This document shows, in pieces, positions 25,187 through 35,363 of a DNA stretch of 64,000 bases. Position 1 is the first letter of the stretch. Each line of letters opens with the position of its first letter. The position numbers were made by a program, and so were the translations under genes. The notes under the pieces are model-generated. The model did not search any database, had not been told where the DNA came from, and saw only the letters and a list, made by a program, of their open reading frames with translations. Source of the stretch: Morchella semilibera (lineage: Eukaryota > Ascomycota > Pezizomycetes > Pezizales > Morchellaceae); assembly GCA_009192285.1 (NCBI GenBank), contig WBVU01000003.1, forward strand, positions 1 through 64,000, given 5' to 3'.

Positions 25187-25663
25187 ATGTCGCAATCCGG
25201 AGAACCTGCTGTCACTGACCCCAAGGGTAAAACCTCGGATAAGGTCACCAGTACTCCTGTAACCCAGATACGCTTTGAAAGTCTTCCCAAACTTGAGGGA
25301 GAAAACAACTATCAAGGCTGGGCCAGGACCTGGATGAGAGCACTTCGAGGAGCGAAGTATTGGAAGATAGTAAGGCCAGAGTTCAAGATACCTGCCGAAG
25401 GCGACTCCGAATACGATGAGTTCCTAGAACTTGACGACATCGTAATGTCACATCTAGTCGCATCAGTTAGCAAAGAGCACATCAATCTCGTCCAGTTCTC
25501 CGCCAACTCGCAAGAGGCCTGGCAGAATCTTAAGACGAAATTCGACCTTGTGAGCCCCTCCACAACGGTCTCCCTAGTCAAGCGGTTCATGAAGATCCAA
25601 ATGAATGAGGGCGATGACCTCAAAAACTTCCTGGATACCTTCGATGACGCCCGCAAAACACTA
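25187..25663 (+). pseudogene. Copia Gag, N-terminal 159 codons (interrupted)
   Basis: The ATG at 25187 follows a 100-nt leader. The frame matches Copia Gag (UBN2/DUF4219-like): LEGENNYQGWARTWMRAL, then YWKIV, EAWQNLKTKF and VKRFMKIQM in the normal order. It stops being Gag after ARKTL, at codon 159, where Gypsy1 is inserted; the last codons of the open frame to 25813 are Gypsy1 LTR. The rest of the Copia resumes at 33153, but in a frame shifted relative to this part, so the element was probably already damaged or has decayed since. It would form the particle shell of the retrotransposon. Confidence 0.85.
25659..25663. other. Gypsy1 target-site duplication, left (CACTA)
   Basis: CACTA lies immediately before the Gypsy1 5' LTR and again at 33148-33152 after the 3' LTR. 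A 5-bp duplication is standard for Ty3/Gypsy integrases. Confidence 0.92.
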
Positions 25664-26055
25664 TGTTACAGGATTGCTTGGCAGTGCGGTACTAGTAGTA
25701 CAATGGTATTGTCCTGGTATGACGGCGCGATGGAAAGAGTGACGTACGCCCAGAAGCGGGGTTCGGTTATAACTCGGCAACCACTACCACACCTTATGAG
25801 TGGACCCTTGTAACCTCACCTCGTAGGAAGTCGGAGCAGTAGCGGAGGCATTGCGAGAGATTTACTATTGGAGGAGTTAGCGGGTTTAAGGGGGTTCTTT
25901 TTGTATAAATAGCTAGTAGGATTCCCGTCGTCTTAGGGGAAGCATCATCCTCTCAAGCGAACGGAATCCGGTCTACAATATTACAAGTTTAAAAGCTACA
26001 GAACTATCGCTTAGCATTAGCCATATCTTAGTGACTTCTGAGATATCCCTTTACA
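25664..26055 (+). repeat. Gypsy1 5' LTR (392 bp)
   Basis: Runs from TGTTACAGGATTGC to CCCTTTACA. The 3' LTR (32756-33147) has the same length and I see no difference between them, so the insertion is recent. A TATA box, TATAAATAG, lies at 25904-25912. Confidence 0.95.
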
Positions 26056-26560
26056 CTATATTGTACCTTATCCGGTCGCATACCCTATGACTGTGGAGAG
26101 AGCCATCTACTGGTACCTCCGCCTCCACGTCGCAATCAGAGAAAACCTTTGGACTCTTTGTCCAACTCTGCTCCTCCTCTAAGCGAGCCAACTACTTTCT
26201 CAAGAGAACACTTCAAGTACCTTGTGTGATTGCTAGGTACGGATAGTACACGGGCACTCGGTATAAGAAGTAGTGATCAAGAGGATTAGTACATGCTTCG
26301 CTTCCCCTGTGAGACCTCCTTTCTCGTTCCTCGAGGCAGCGCAGAACATCTCTACTGCGGCTACCTCCAACACCAAGGCTTCTTCGCAGAAGCACGCACC
26401 ATCGCCACCTTCAAGGAAAGTATCCTTGAACCCAACCACACCCCCTCCATCCTCATAACGCTTCGCCAGAACTCTCACGGCTTAGCGCACTCGGTACCTT
26501 GGTTTACCCCTCTACCTTGGTGCATTAACACCCCCGACCTCCCTATCGAATTTTTCAAAG
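26056..26560 (+). other. Gypsy1 5' leader
   Basis: Non-coding leader between the LTR and gag. The bases just after the LTR (CTATATTGTACCTTATCCGG) do not start with the TGG of an ordinary tRNA primer site, so the primer is unclear; Tf1-like self-priming is possible. A short ATG frame (26273-26458) lies in the gag reading frame but ends in stop codons before gag, and a longer one (26293-27138) overlaps gag in another frame; neither has a known domain. Confidence 0.7.
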
Positions 26561-28732
26561 ATGTCCCTCCCACTAGCGTTAACCTCGCGGGAAGACCAAG
26601 ATATGGCGGAAGCCATCGTGGTCCGAGACAAAGACACCGCCATGGCCCAGGCCCATCCCACAATAGCCAGCCGAGCCAGGGACACCCCCGCCACAGAGCT
26701 ATGGAACCCTGCCCCCCTCAAAGCCAAAGCCCCGAAGAAGGTCCGCAAACGAGACCCGAAGAGGATCACGCGCAGCTCTGCCAGCATGGACCTCAACCCC
26801 TTCGAGACTCCAACCAGGCAGGCCACTATTACAGTGAGGCGCTCTGGTTCGGATGGGGATATGAGCGACGCCAGCTACGCGAGCACCTCCTCCGTCGACG
26901 AACAGTTCTACGAGCAGGAGACCCCACGACCCCTCAGGACCGAGGTACTCGTCCAGGGTATGAGAGGCCTCGCAGCTCAGACGGACTGGGCCCTTCAGGT
27001 AGAAGCCAGGGCAAGGGAACACCAGCACGGCCAGGTAGTCCAAGGCGGACAACAACTGGTGGGGGAATTACAAGGGAAGTTTCGGGAGGTAGAAGGACAA
27101 CAAGGGCAGATGACCACCGCCCTAGGTACTTTGGCTAGCCAGTTCCAAGCCTATGCGCAAGACCAACAGGCAGCAACTGAGCTAAGGTTCAGGCAAATGG
27201 CCCTCGAAAATGAGCAGCAACGGCAACAAACCCAGGCGCTAGCAGCCTACATACAGGCTCAGCAAGCAGAGAAGAACCTGGAGTTACCCGAGGGACTAGC
27301 GGCAACTGTGACAGCAGCACAGGCAGTTCAACCATCAAAGCCACCTGCCCCAGTCGCCGATGCCATCCAGCCAGAATTGAGGAAAATGCTAAAGGTAGCC
27401 CTGAAAGCATTTAAGGAGAAGCAGCCACGGGTTGAGTCTGAGAAGGATTCCCCAGGAGAAGGAAGGGCACCGTCACCCTCACCCCCAGCCAACAGGAGGA
27501 GGAGTAAATCCCCGTCTCCACCACCCAGAAGATCCTACGGTAAACGTAGGAGGGAGGAGGAGCCTGTACTGGAGAAGGGAGCGGTAGGAAATGGTGGAGG
27601 AAATGGTGGAGGAAGAGGAAGAAGGAAACACAGGAGGGATGATAGTCCAAGCTCATCGGACTCATCCAGCTCCTCCGATGATGATAGGAGACGAAAGAGA
27701 AGACGGGACAGGCACCACCGACGAGCAGAAACGCAGTCACCGGTACCTCGCAGCCACCGCAAGGGAGAGACCCCTAAGCAGGCCAAGATCCCCTTCTCTG
27801 GTAAACCCGACGAAGACGTCCGCCATTGGATCGATCGAATGGAGATCCTAATGGACCTCCAACCCCGAGTCACATGGGATGACAAGACTCGAATCCTTTG
27901 GGCATCCCTGGAATTCACCGGGAGTGCAGCAAGCTTCTGGCGCAACTTTAAGGAAAGGCTTAGTGTAGAACCTAGGCTCGGTACTTGGGAACGCTTCAAG
28001 CAGGAACTTCGCATCCAGTATGGTAATCGCACCAGTCAAGAACAGGCCAAGCAGAAGATGGATAATCTCCGTCAAACTGGTCCTATCGACGATTACATCA
28101 ATGAGATGCAGAACCTCGAGTGGGATGCTCGAGTAGGCCCAATCGTCATGAAGTCCATGATTCTAACAGGAATAAACTCCACGTTGGAACAGAGACTATC
28201 CGCTGCGATTGAAGAACCATCTGAGTTTCCAGATTGGTTAGCATGGGTTCGAAGAGTGGGAAGAAAAGATGCTGAAGTCAGAGCCCGCCAGAAGATTCTG
28301 CGGGGAAGAGAACCAGCAAAAACCCAGGATACCCGAGAACCTAAGCACCAAGAATCCAAACGCCAGCGACCCCGTCCCCGTAAAAAGGAGCGAGATGAAT
28401 CCCGTCCCCGTAGAAAGGAACGAGAGGACTCCCCGCACAAACGTCGCCCAGCGACAGGTAGCTTAGGAGCCACCCAAGCGGAAAAAGACCAATGGACGAA
28501 GGAGAATAAATGTCTCCGGTGCGGAAGGGAAGGACACTGGACGAAGGAATGTTACTCGACCTCAAAGGTCAGGATGACAGGTGGGACGGAACGATCAAGT
28601 GGAAAAAAGAGGAAAAGAGAGGGCAAGACTTCGAGGACGAAGGAACCGGAAGGAGAGAGTGAGAAAAGGCAGAAATTGGGACCTCAAGGCGAAGCATTTA
28701 GGGCTAGGATTACGGCACTCGGGGAAGACTAA
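26561..28732 (+). CDS. gag: Gypsy1 Gag polyprotein (723 aa)
   Basis: Structural capsid protein of a Ty3/Gypsy retrotransposon. In order: a basic N-terminal part; a Gln-rich probable coiled coil (about residues 130-250); an Arg/Ser-rich basic stretch with SPSP, RRR and a serine run (about 300-400); a Retrotrans_gag domain (about 408-560, with FSGKPDEDVRHWIDRM and WERFKQELRIQYGN); another basic stretch; and one zinc knuckle, CX2CX4HX4C, at C651, C654, H659 and C664, which would bind the RNA genome. The ATG at 26561 starts the domain-bearing frame; stops close the frame upstream. The gene is complete and lies between an identical LTR pair, so it may be functional. The long RS-like stretch is unusual for Gag. 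Confidence 0.9.
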   Translation: MSLPLALTSREDQDMAEAIVVRDKDTAMAQAHPTIASRARDTPATELWNPAPLKAKAPKKVRKRDPKRITRSSASMDLNPFETPTRQATITVRRSGSDGDMSDASYASTSSVDEQFYEQETPRPLRTEVLVQGMRGLAAQTDWALQVEARAREHQHGQVVQGGQQLVGELQGKFREVEGQQGQMTTALGTLASQFQAYAQDQQAATELRFRQMALENEQQRQQTQALAAYIQAQQAEKNLELPEGLAATVTAAQAVQPSKPPAPVADAIQPELRKMLKVALKAFKEKQPRVESEKDSPGEGRAPSPSPPANRRRSKSPSPPPRRSYGKRRREEEPVLEKGAVGNGGGNGGGRGRRKHRRDDSPSSSDSSSSSDDDRRRKRRRDRHHRRAETQSPVPRSHRKGETPKQAKIPFSGKPDEDVRHWIDRMEILMDLQPRVTWDDKTRILWASLEFTGSAASFWRNFKERLSVEPRLGTWERFKQELRIQYGNRTSQEQAKQKMDNLRQTGPIDDYINEMQNLEWDARVGPIVMKSMILTGINSTLEQRLSAAIEEPSEFPDWLAWVRRVGRKDAEVRARQKILRGREPAKTQDTREPKHQESKRQRPRPRKKERDESRPRRKEREDSPHKRRPATGSLGATQAEKDQWTKENKCLRCGREGHWTKECYSTSKVRMTGGTERSSGKKRKREGKTSRTKEPEGESEKRQKLGPQGEAFRARITALGED

Positions 28733-29112
28733 AATTGTTACATTCCTTATGGTTTTCTTTTGTTAGGGTTATGAATAAATTAGTTATTAGGGCGCGGAAA
28801 TAAATCTCTTTATAAAAACTATACTGCAAGGAAAGCAATGGCCAATGTCAGAATCCAAGACTCGAGTCTAGAAGTTCAGAAATCAGAGGGGCCTCACAGA
28901 TAGCGGACAGTAGACGCACTGCGCACTGTTGACTTGCCATAACCCTGTGGAGAGACTGCCAATGCAAAGTAAGAACTCGTGACTAGGGCAAGGTATTCTT
29001 CGGACATGACGTGTCAGAGCTACCCCGCACTTAGCTATATAGGAGACCCTATCCGCCCCAAGAGGAGAATTCTAACTATCCTCCTCTACTACTACAACCT
29101 ACCCATAACACA
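28733..29112 (+). promoter_or_regulatory. Gypsy1 gag-pol spacer with possible internal promoter
   Basis: A 380-bp non-coding gap separates gag from pol. It includes GCTATATAGG at about 29033-29042, a TATA-like box, and a pyrimidine- and CTA-rich leader (ACTACTACAACC) just before the pol ATG. This resembles a small promoter plus 5' leader. Most Gypsy elements instead fuse pol to gag or reach it by frameshift. An internal promoter, splicing or an internal ribosome entry are all possible. Confidence 0.4.
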
Positions 29113-32100
29113 ATGACTACTATTACCCGAGAAACCCGCCTCGAGATAGAGATCTCATGGCTCAACCCTAAGACCGACAAACACTTTACTCATACGGTCC
29201 AAGCCTTACTAGATAGCGGCACCGAGACATGGATTATGTCCTGGAATTGTGTTAAGCAGGCCGATATCCCAATTCAAACTCGCACTACAACTCTCCTCAT
29301 TAAACAAGCTGATGGCTCACGTATGCCACACTCCGGTACTCACATTACCCAACCTCTCACACTCCGCATTGGTAGCCACCTCGACAGGCTAGTCACCTGT
29401 GAAATAGGTACCTTTGACGGAGAAGATCTCGTCATACCACATCGATGGCTCGAAGAGCATCAACCCACGATACATTGGGGCCAGAATAAGGCTACCTTCA
29501 ATAGTATCAACTGCCAGATTAAGGGTTGCATGATGACAGAAGGAGACATGTACGAGGAAGGCTGGCAAGAAAAGGTCGTTAGACTTCTACGACACATGCC
29601 CGAGCCTGACATGCCTCTCGAGTCACACCCTTTCTGGGCACGAAACACGGGAAGCGAGACTCTCGCTAGTGCTATCCCGGAAGAGTTCCAAGACTACGCA
29701 GATGTGTTCTCCCCTGAAGGAGCAGGACGCCTGCCGGAACATAGTAAGTGGGATCATACGATTCCTCTCTTGGACGGAAGCCAACCTCCGTGGGGTCCTA
29801 TTTATGCATTGTCACCCCCGGAACAGAAAGCGTTGAGGGAATACCTGGACGAAATGTTAGCGGCAGGTAAAATTGTCCCATCTTCCAGCCCAGCAGCGGC
29901 ACCAATCCTCTTCGTCCCTAAACAAGATGGGTCACTACGGTTATGCGTCGACTACCGCGGCTTAAACTCCGTCACAGTCAAGAACCGGTACCCACTGCCT
30001 CTCATGACAGAGCTGGCAGACTCGACGAAAGGAGCTCTCTTCTTCACCAAGATCGATCTTAAGAACGGTTACAACCTAGTAAGGATCGCCGAGGGAGAAG
30101 AGTGGAAGACAGCTTTCCGGACGAAATACGGCCACTTCGAATATAGAGTAATGCCTTTCGGCTTGACCAATGCCCCGGCGACGTTCCAGGCAATGGTCAA
30201 TACCATATTCAAGGACCTGTTAGATCAGGGTCTAGTGGTTTACTTGGATGATATCCTGATATATTCCAAGTCCAGAGAAGAGCATGTAGCTCTTGTGCGC
30301 AGGGTGCTGGAGCGGCTACGACAAAACCACCTATTCGGCAACCTGAAAAAGACTGCTTGGTTCCAAACGGAGATAGAATTCCTAGGGTTCAAGCTATCAG
30401 GTAGCGGCACCCAGGTCTCACCCGAAAAGGTGAAGGCTATCACTGAGTGGTTAAAACCCACAAAGGTGAAGGAGCTTCAATGCTTCTTGGGCTTCGCCAA
30501 TTTCCTAAGGCGGTTCATCTACGGGTATTCTGCGGTATGCAAGCCCATGACAGATCTCCTGAAGAAAAATGCCGTATGGAAGTGGGGTCGGGAGCAGCAG
30601 GATGCTTTTGAGGGGCTCAAGAAGCTATTTACCACCGCTCCTATCCTCCGACACTACGACGAACATCGCATGGCTGTCCTTGAAACAGATGCCAGCGACT
30701 GGGCAGAGGCTGCGGTCTTGTCACAGGTGTTCGAAGATGGCAAGTTACATCCGGTGGCTTACCACTCTCGCAAGTTCAACGAGGCCGAGGTCAACTATGA
30801 GATCTATGATAAAGAGATGCTCGCAATAGTTTCCGCCCTCCTGACTTGGAGACATTGGCTGGAAGGTACGGACATACCTATCCAGATCTATTCTGATCAC
30901 CAGAACCTTCAGTATTTCACAACGACCAAGAAGCTGTCAAGACGACAGGCCCGGTGGGCTGAAAAGATAGCACCTTTTCACTTCAAGATCCACTTTCGAC
31001 CAGGCGACAAGAACGGGAAACCTGATGCTCTAACCAGGCGCCCGGAGTACGCTATGGAAGGGGGAGTAGTTCGAGAGCAGCCAGTAAAAATGCTCCTCTC
31101 ACCTGAACACTTCGCGGAAAGAAACCTCCTCCCCGGACATTTTGCCAGAAGGACACAAGCGGGAATAGAACCTCGTGAAGAAATCCTCTGCAATCGCTCA
31201 TCAGAAGTGCGTCCAGTGGATCAGTGGGTACACATACCAGGAGTGGGAATGCCTGCGGCTCTGCAGAACTGGTATGAGGAAGAGGGTCGATGGACTCGTA
31301 GGATAGTTCCGGATGAACTCCCTGGAAACGAAGATCCTGAGGACCTGTGGACCCGGCAGACCATCTTGCGGGAGGCTGCAACAGAGTGGGATCCCGATCA
31401 GAATACAGCGACTCATGAAGGACGCTGGGTAGTGCCTGGGCATGCAGTCAAGCAGGTCATAGAAGATCATCACGACCGACCCACGGCAGGGCATCTAGGC
31501 AGAGATAAAACCTTGGAATTGATTGACAGGAACTACTGGTGGCCAGGAATGACCATAGATGTAGCCAAATATGTCAGCACGTGCGATGTATGCCAAAGAG
31601 CCAAACAACGACGACGACATATGTCTCTTCCACAGCCCCTAGAGTTAGCCACGACCCCTTGGTGCGACATCTCCATGGATTTTGTAGTAGAAATGCCCAA
31701 GGAGCGGTCAAGTTTCCGGAATGTTATGGTTGTAGTGGACCGCTTCAGTAAAATGGCGCACTTCATCCCAATGACAGGAATCAACGCGGAGCAAACCGCA
31801 CAAGCCTTCGTCAAAGACATCTGGCGCTTTCATGGACTCCCGCGATCAATAGTATCGGACCGAGGAACACAGTTCGTGTCAGCTTTCTGGACCGCGATTA
31901 CAGAACGACTAGGGATTCGTAGAAGACTCTCGACCTCGTTTCATCCGCAGACAGATGGTCAGACGGAAAGGACTAACCAGCATATGGAGTCCTACCTACG
32001 AGCGTTTACGGCAGGAACGGGTAAGAAGTGGAGAGACCTACTTCCGATCTGCGAATACGCCTATAACAACGCCAAACACTCCTCTACCGGGCAGTCACCG

Positions 32101-32661
32101 TTCTATTGCAACTATGGGTTCCACCCTCGCTCAGACTGGCCTACGGATGTGGAGATTGAGCAGCTGGATACCGAAGGGAATAACCACCTGGACGAGATCC
32201 TCGCCGCCCATGAACTGGCCCGGGAAACCTTACAGCAGACGTACGATAAAATGGCGTCACGACCTGGCCCCGCAGCACAGCAGTTCGAACCTGGGCAGAA
32301 GGTCCTGCTAGACACAAGGAATCTCGGCGGATACAACAAGTGGTCAGATAAGTTCACTGGACCCTTCGAAGTACTAGCCAAGATCGGTAATCGAGCGTAC
32401 CGACTAGACCTACCAGCAGACTGGAAGGTTCATAACGTGTTCCATGAAATGCTCCTGCGACCCTATCGTGAAGATACGGATCCCAATCGGAAGCAGAACA
32501 CTCGCAAACGGTTGGCAACACCAGAGCCCCAGGAGGCACTGGCTGACGAGAACGCCAAACCGATTGTTGGAAACCGTCCTCGCACTCGGAGTCAAGTGAC
32601 AGTAGCCCCGGAGTCCGGAGCACGGCAGACTAAGAGGCAGCGACGGTTGACAGAGCAATAA
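29113..32661 (+). CDS. pol: Gypsy1 Pol polyprotein: protease, RT, RNase H, integrase (1182 aa)
   Basis: Copies and integrates the element. Aspartic protease with LLDSGTET near residue 33. Reverse transcriptase from about 230, with LCVDYRGLNS, FTKIDLKNGYN (D315) and YLDDILIYS (Y377, D379, D380). RNase H near 515-640 (ETDASDW, YEIYDKEMLA, SDHQNLQYF). Integrase with an HHCC zinc domain (H..HLG, CDVCQ) and catalytic D856, D916 and E952, with the usual 35-residue D-E gap. A GPF/Y-type module near the C-terminus (FTGPFEVLAKIGNRAYRL). No chromodomain is seen; the tail is basic. One uninterrupted frame with its own ATG, so probably functional. Confidence 0.95.
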   Translation: MTTITRETRLEIEISWLNPKTDKHFTHTVQALLDSGTETWIMSWNCVKQADIPIQTRTTTLLIKQADGSRMPHSGTHITQPLTLRIGSHLDRLVTCEIGTFDGEDLVIPHRWLEEHQPTIHWGQNKATFNSINCQIKGCMMTEGDMYEEGWQEKVVRLLRHMPEPDMPLESHPFWARNTGSETLASAIPEEFQDYADVFSPEGAGRLPEHSKWDHTIPLLDGSQPPWGPIYALSPPEQKALREYLDEMLAAGKIVPSSSPAAAPILFVPKQDGSLRLCVDYRGLNSVTVKNRYPLPLMTELADSTKGALFFTKIDLKNGYNLVRIAEGEEWKTAFRTKYGHFEYRVMPFGLTNAPATFQAMVNTIFKDLLDQGLVVYLDDILIYSKSREEHVALVRRVLERLRQNHLFGNLKKTAWFQTEIEFLGFKLSGSGTQVSPEKVKAITEWLKPTKVKELQCFLGFANFLRRFIYGYSAVCKPMTDLLKKNAVWKWGREQQDAFEGLKKLFTTAPILRHYDEHRMAVLETDASDWAEAAVLSQVFEDGKLHPVAYHSRKFNEAEVNYEIYDKEMLAIVSALLTWRHWLEGTDIPIQIYSDHQNLQYFTTTKKLSRRQARWAEKIAPFHFKIHFRPGDKNGKPDALTRRPEYAMEGGVVREQPVKMLLSPEHFAERNLLPGHFARRTQAGIEPREEILCNRSSEVRPVDQWVHIPGVGMPAALQNWYEEEGRWTRRIVPDELPGNEDPEDLWTRQTILREAATEWDPDQNTATHEGRWVVPGHAVKQVIEDHHDRPTAGHLGRDKTLELIDRNYWWPGMTIDVAKYVSTCDVCQRAKQRRRHMSLPQPLELATTPWCDISMDFVVEMPKERSSFRNVMVVVDRFSKMAHFIPMTGINAEQTAQAFVKDIWRFHGLPRSIVSDRGTQFVSAFWTAITERLGIRRRLSTSFHPQTDGQTERTNQHMESYLRAFTAGTGKKWRDLLPICEYAYNNAKHSSTGQSPFYCNYGFHPRSDWPTDVEIEQLDTEGNNHLDEILAAHELARETLQQTYDKMASRPGPAAQQFEPGQKVLLDTRNLGGYNKWSDKFTGPFEVLAKIGNRAYRLDLPADWKVHNVFHEMLLRPYREDTDPNRKQNTRKRLATPEPQEALADENAKPIVGNRPRTRSQVTVAPESGARQTKRQRRLTEQ

Positions 32662-32740
32662 TCCCGATACCTTCCCTCATCATGGCTTTTCCCACGGGGT
32701 TTTTTCCATGGAAGGGTTTAACGGTCGAGGACGACGGCTT

Positions 32741-32755
32741 GGGAAGGGGGAGTAG
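32741..32755 (+). promoter_or_regulatory. Gypsy1 polypurine tract
   Basis: GGGAAGGGGGAGTAG abuts the 3' LTR. This purine run would prime plus-strand DNA synthesis during reverse transcription. Confidence 0.85.
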
Positions 32756-33147
32756 TGTTACAGGATTGCTTGGCAGTGCGGTACTAGTAGTACAATGGTA
32801 TTGTCCTGGTATGACGGCGCGATGGAAAGAGTGACGTACGCCCAGAAGCGGGGTTCGGTTATAACTCGGCAACCACTACCACACCTTATGAGTGGACCCT
32901 TGTAACCTCACCTCGTAGGAAGTCGGAGCAGTAGCGGAGGCATTGCGAGAGATTTACTATTGGAGGAGTTAGCGGGTTTAAGGGGGTTCTTTTTGTATAA
33001 ATAGCTAGTAGGATTCCCGTCGTCTTAGGGGAAGCATCATCCTCTCAAGCGAACGGAATCCGGTCTACAATATTACAAGTTTAAAAGCTACAGAACTATC
33101 GCTTAGCATTAGCCATATCTTAGTGACTTCTGAGATATCCCTTTACA
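32756..33147 (+). repeat. Gypsy1 3' LTR (392 bp)
   Basis: Matches the 5' LTR over its full 392 bp with no difference I can see, and is followed by the CACTA target duplication at 33148-33152. Gypsy1 is therefore a complete 7484-bp element (25664-33147). Confidence 0.95.
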
Positions 33148-33152
33148 CACTA

Positions 33153-35363
33153 GCCCAACGTTGCCAGTCGGCACAACATCAGGTTGCAAAGACCTTGAAA
33201 AACCCTCACCGACTGCGACCAAACCATGGCAGTACTCCTCCTTGGTTCGCTACCTGCATCACTGGACAACGTAGTCGATAACCTTCAAACTAAAGAAGGC
33301 CTCACCTACGAACAACTCCGTCTACGCCTTAGCTCTCTACATGAGAATAAGGAACCCTCCACCGGAAACGCTCTCCACACCAGAGGGCCTCCACCACCAG
33401 CAGCGACAAACAACAAGGAATGCACATGGTGCAAGAAAAGAAACTTCTCATACAAAGGACACGAATATACCGATTGCAGGAGACTCAAAGAACAGAACAA
33501 GGATAGAAAACAGAAAAAGGGAAGAAGAAATCAGGAATCAGCCTCGGTGGTAGTCAATGACTCCGCCTCTACTATACTCATGGTACGCCATGACCCCTCA
33601 CCTCCTGTCTCCCCCTGGATCCTTGACTCTGGAGCAACTTCTCATGTTACACCCAACCAAGACCAACTCACCGATGTCCGACCACACACCGGTTTCATCC
33701 GAACTGCTGACGGAACTAAACATCGAGTCACCGGACTGGGAAGCGCTAGTTTCGACTGCCTCCTACCCGATGGATCTCGATCTTCCATCATACTCAGAGA
33801 CGTGTTGTTGGTCCCTACCATGGGAAACATCGGATTGGTATCAGAAACCACCCTCGACCAAAAGGGCTTTAGAACAGTGTCCGGAGGAGGAAATAAGGTC
33901 ATCAGAACCAAAGAAAATAAGGATGTAGTTTGGGCAAAATTGGATAAGGGATTGTGGAATGTACAGTTAGTTAGCAATACAGTTCGTTTGGTTTCCTACT
34001 ACGATTGGCATCAAGCACTTGGCCACCCTGCGACACTAGAAAACCTGTATAATGACATCAAGGAACTCCCCCCAAAACCAAAAAACTTCCATTGCAGTCA
34101 ATGTGCCCTCTCTAAGAGTACGCATAAACGACCTGCACCAGTTAAATCAACAACCAAGCGACCATTCGAATTAATCCATTCAGACCTGTCTGGACAATTC
34201 AGCACTGAATCGCTAGGAAAATCAAAATACTATATGTCCTTCATTGATGATTTCACCCGCTATTCCTGGATATACATGCTCCGACGAAAGGACGATGCAA
34301 AGAAAGCCATAAGGGACTTTGTCGCCAGAATGGAAAAACAATATAATACAACAGTACAAAAATTCAGAACGGACAATGGCGGCGAATATATCAACAAAGA
34401 CATATCAGACTACTTCCAACACCATGGAATAGTACACGAGCTAACTCCCCCCTACAACCCAGAATCAAATGGGATTGCCGAAAGGTTCAACCGAACAATA
34501 ACCACCATGGTCAGGTGCATGATCATGGATCACCCAAAATCACTATGGGGAGAAGCCTACGCAACAGCTGTCTACCTAAAAAATAGACTCTCGCACAGTA
34601 CGCTCAAGGGAATAACACCCTATGAAGCCCTGAAAGGAACTAAACCAAGCATCCAACACCTCCAGCCATTCGGTAAAAAATGCTACGTCCACATCCCAGA
34701 AGAAACTAGGCCACCAGGAAGCAAACTAGCACCCCGAGCTGAAGAAGGAATAATAGTAGGATACTCAGACAGTAACAAAATATATCGGATATGGATAAGG
34801 ACCAAACATAGGATAATTGAAAGCCGGGACGTTACATTCCCCCCTCCTGACTCAGGGGAAGCCTCTGTACCACCGGTTCTCATCCCTAGTCTGCTACCAT
34901 ATCAGACTGCACCTACAGATGATGGTTACGAATCAGAAGACAGGCCTGAAGACGAACCAATACCATCTACACCACCAAGAAAAACACACCCTGGAAATTT
35001 CCCAGAGACACCAGAGCGGAATAAAACTCCACCTCCAGAGACTCCTAAAGGAAAACAACCAGAACTACAACCTCCACCAGCTCCTAGACGATCAGATCGC
35101 ATCCGTAAAGGAATATACGACAAAAAGTTGGAACATATGGCCAGAGAAGAAGAATACAAGCGGAAAATAACAGAAATTATGAAAGACTACAGTGATGAAC
35201 TCGCAGTACTGAACGATGACTCAGAACTCGAAGAAGATGACCGGAAAATGCAAATTGAACTGGCCAAAGACAGCTTCAGAACAATTCGAGAAGAACTGGA
35301 TCGTCTATATTCAGACGTTAGCAACGAACCACCACAGTATGTCAGATTAGTATCTGAGCCCTC
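33153..35363 (+). pseudogene. Copia Gag end, protease and integrase; RT lost
   Basis: The Copia element resumes after Gypsy1. From the ATG at 33226 (residue 1) the frame holds the end of Gag (SLPASLDNVVDNLQ), a CCHC knuckle with a long spacer (C66, C69, H79, C84), a protease (WILDSGATSH, D134), a GAG-pre-integrase HHCC region (WHQALGH … CSQC) and an integrase with D320, D383 and E419 (35-residue D-E gap). About 250 acidic, proline-rich residues follow, including ETPERNKTPPPETPKGKQPE. The reverse transcriptase and RNase H that should come next are absent: Gypsy2's LTR begins at 35364 and the frame runs into it, ending at 35484. The element cannot move on its own. Confidence 0.9.

Noticed and set aside
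25664-26055. Continuation of Copia Gag to 25813
   Set aside because: The codons after 25663 are Gypsy1 LTR, shown by the identical 3' LTR and the CACTA duplication.
26293-27138. 281-codon frame overlapping Gypsy1 gag
   Set aside because: It has no recognised domain and overlaps the domain-bearing gag frame.
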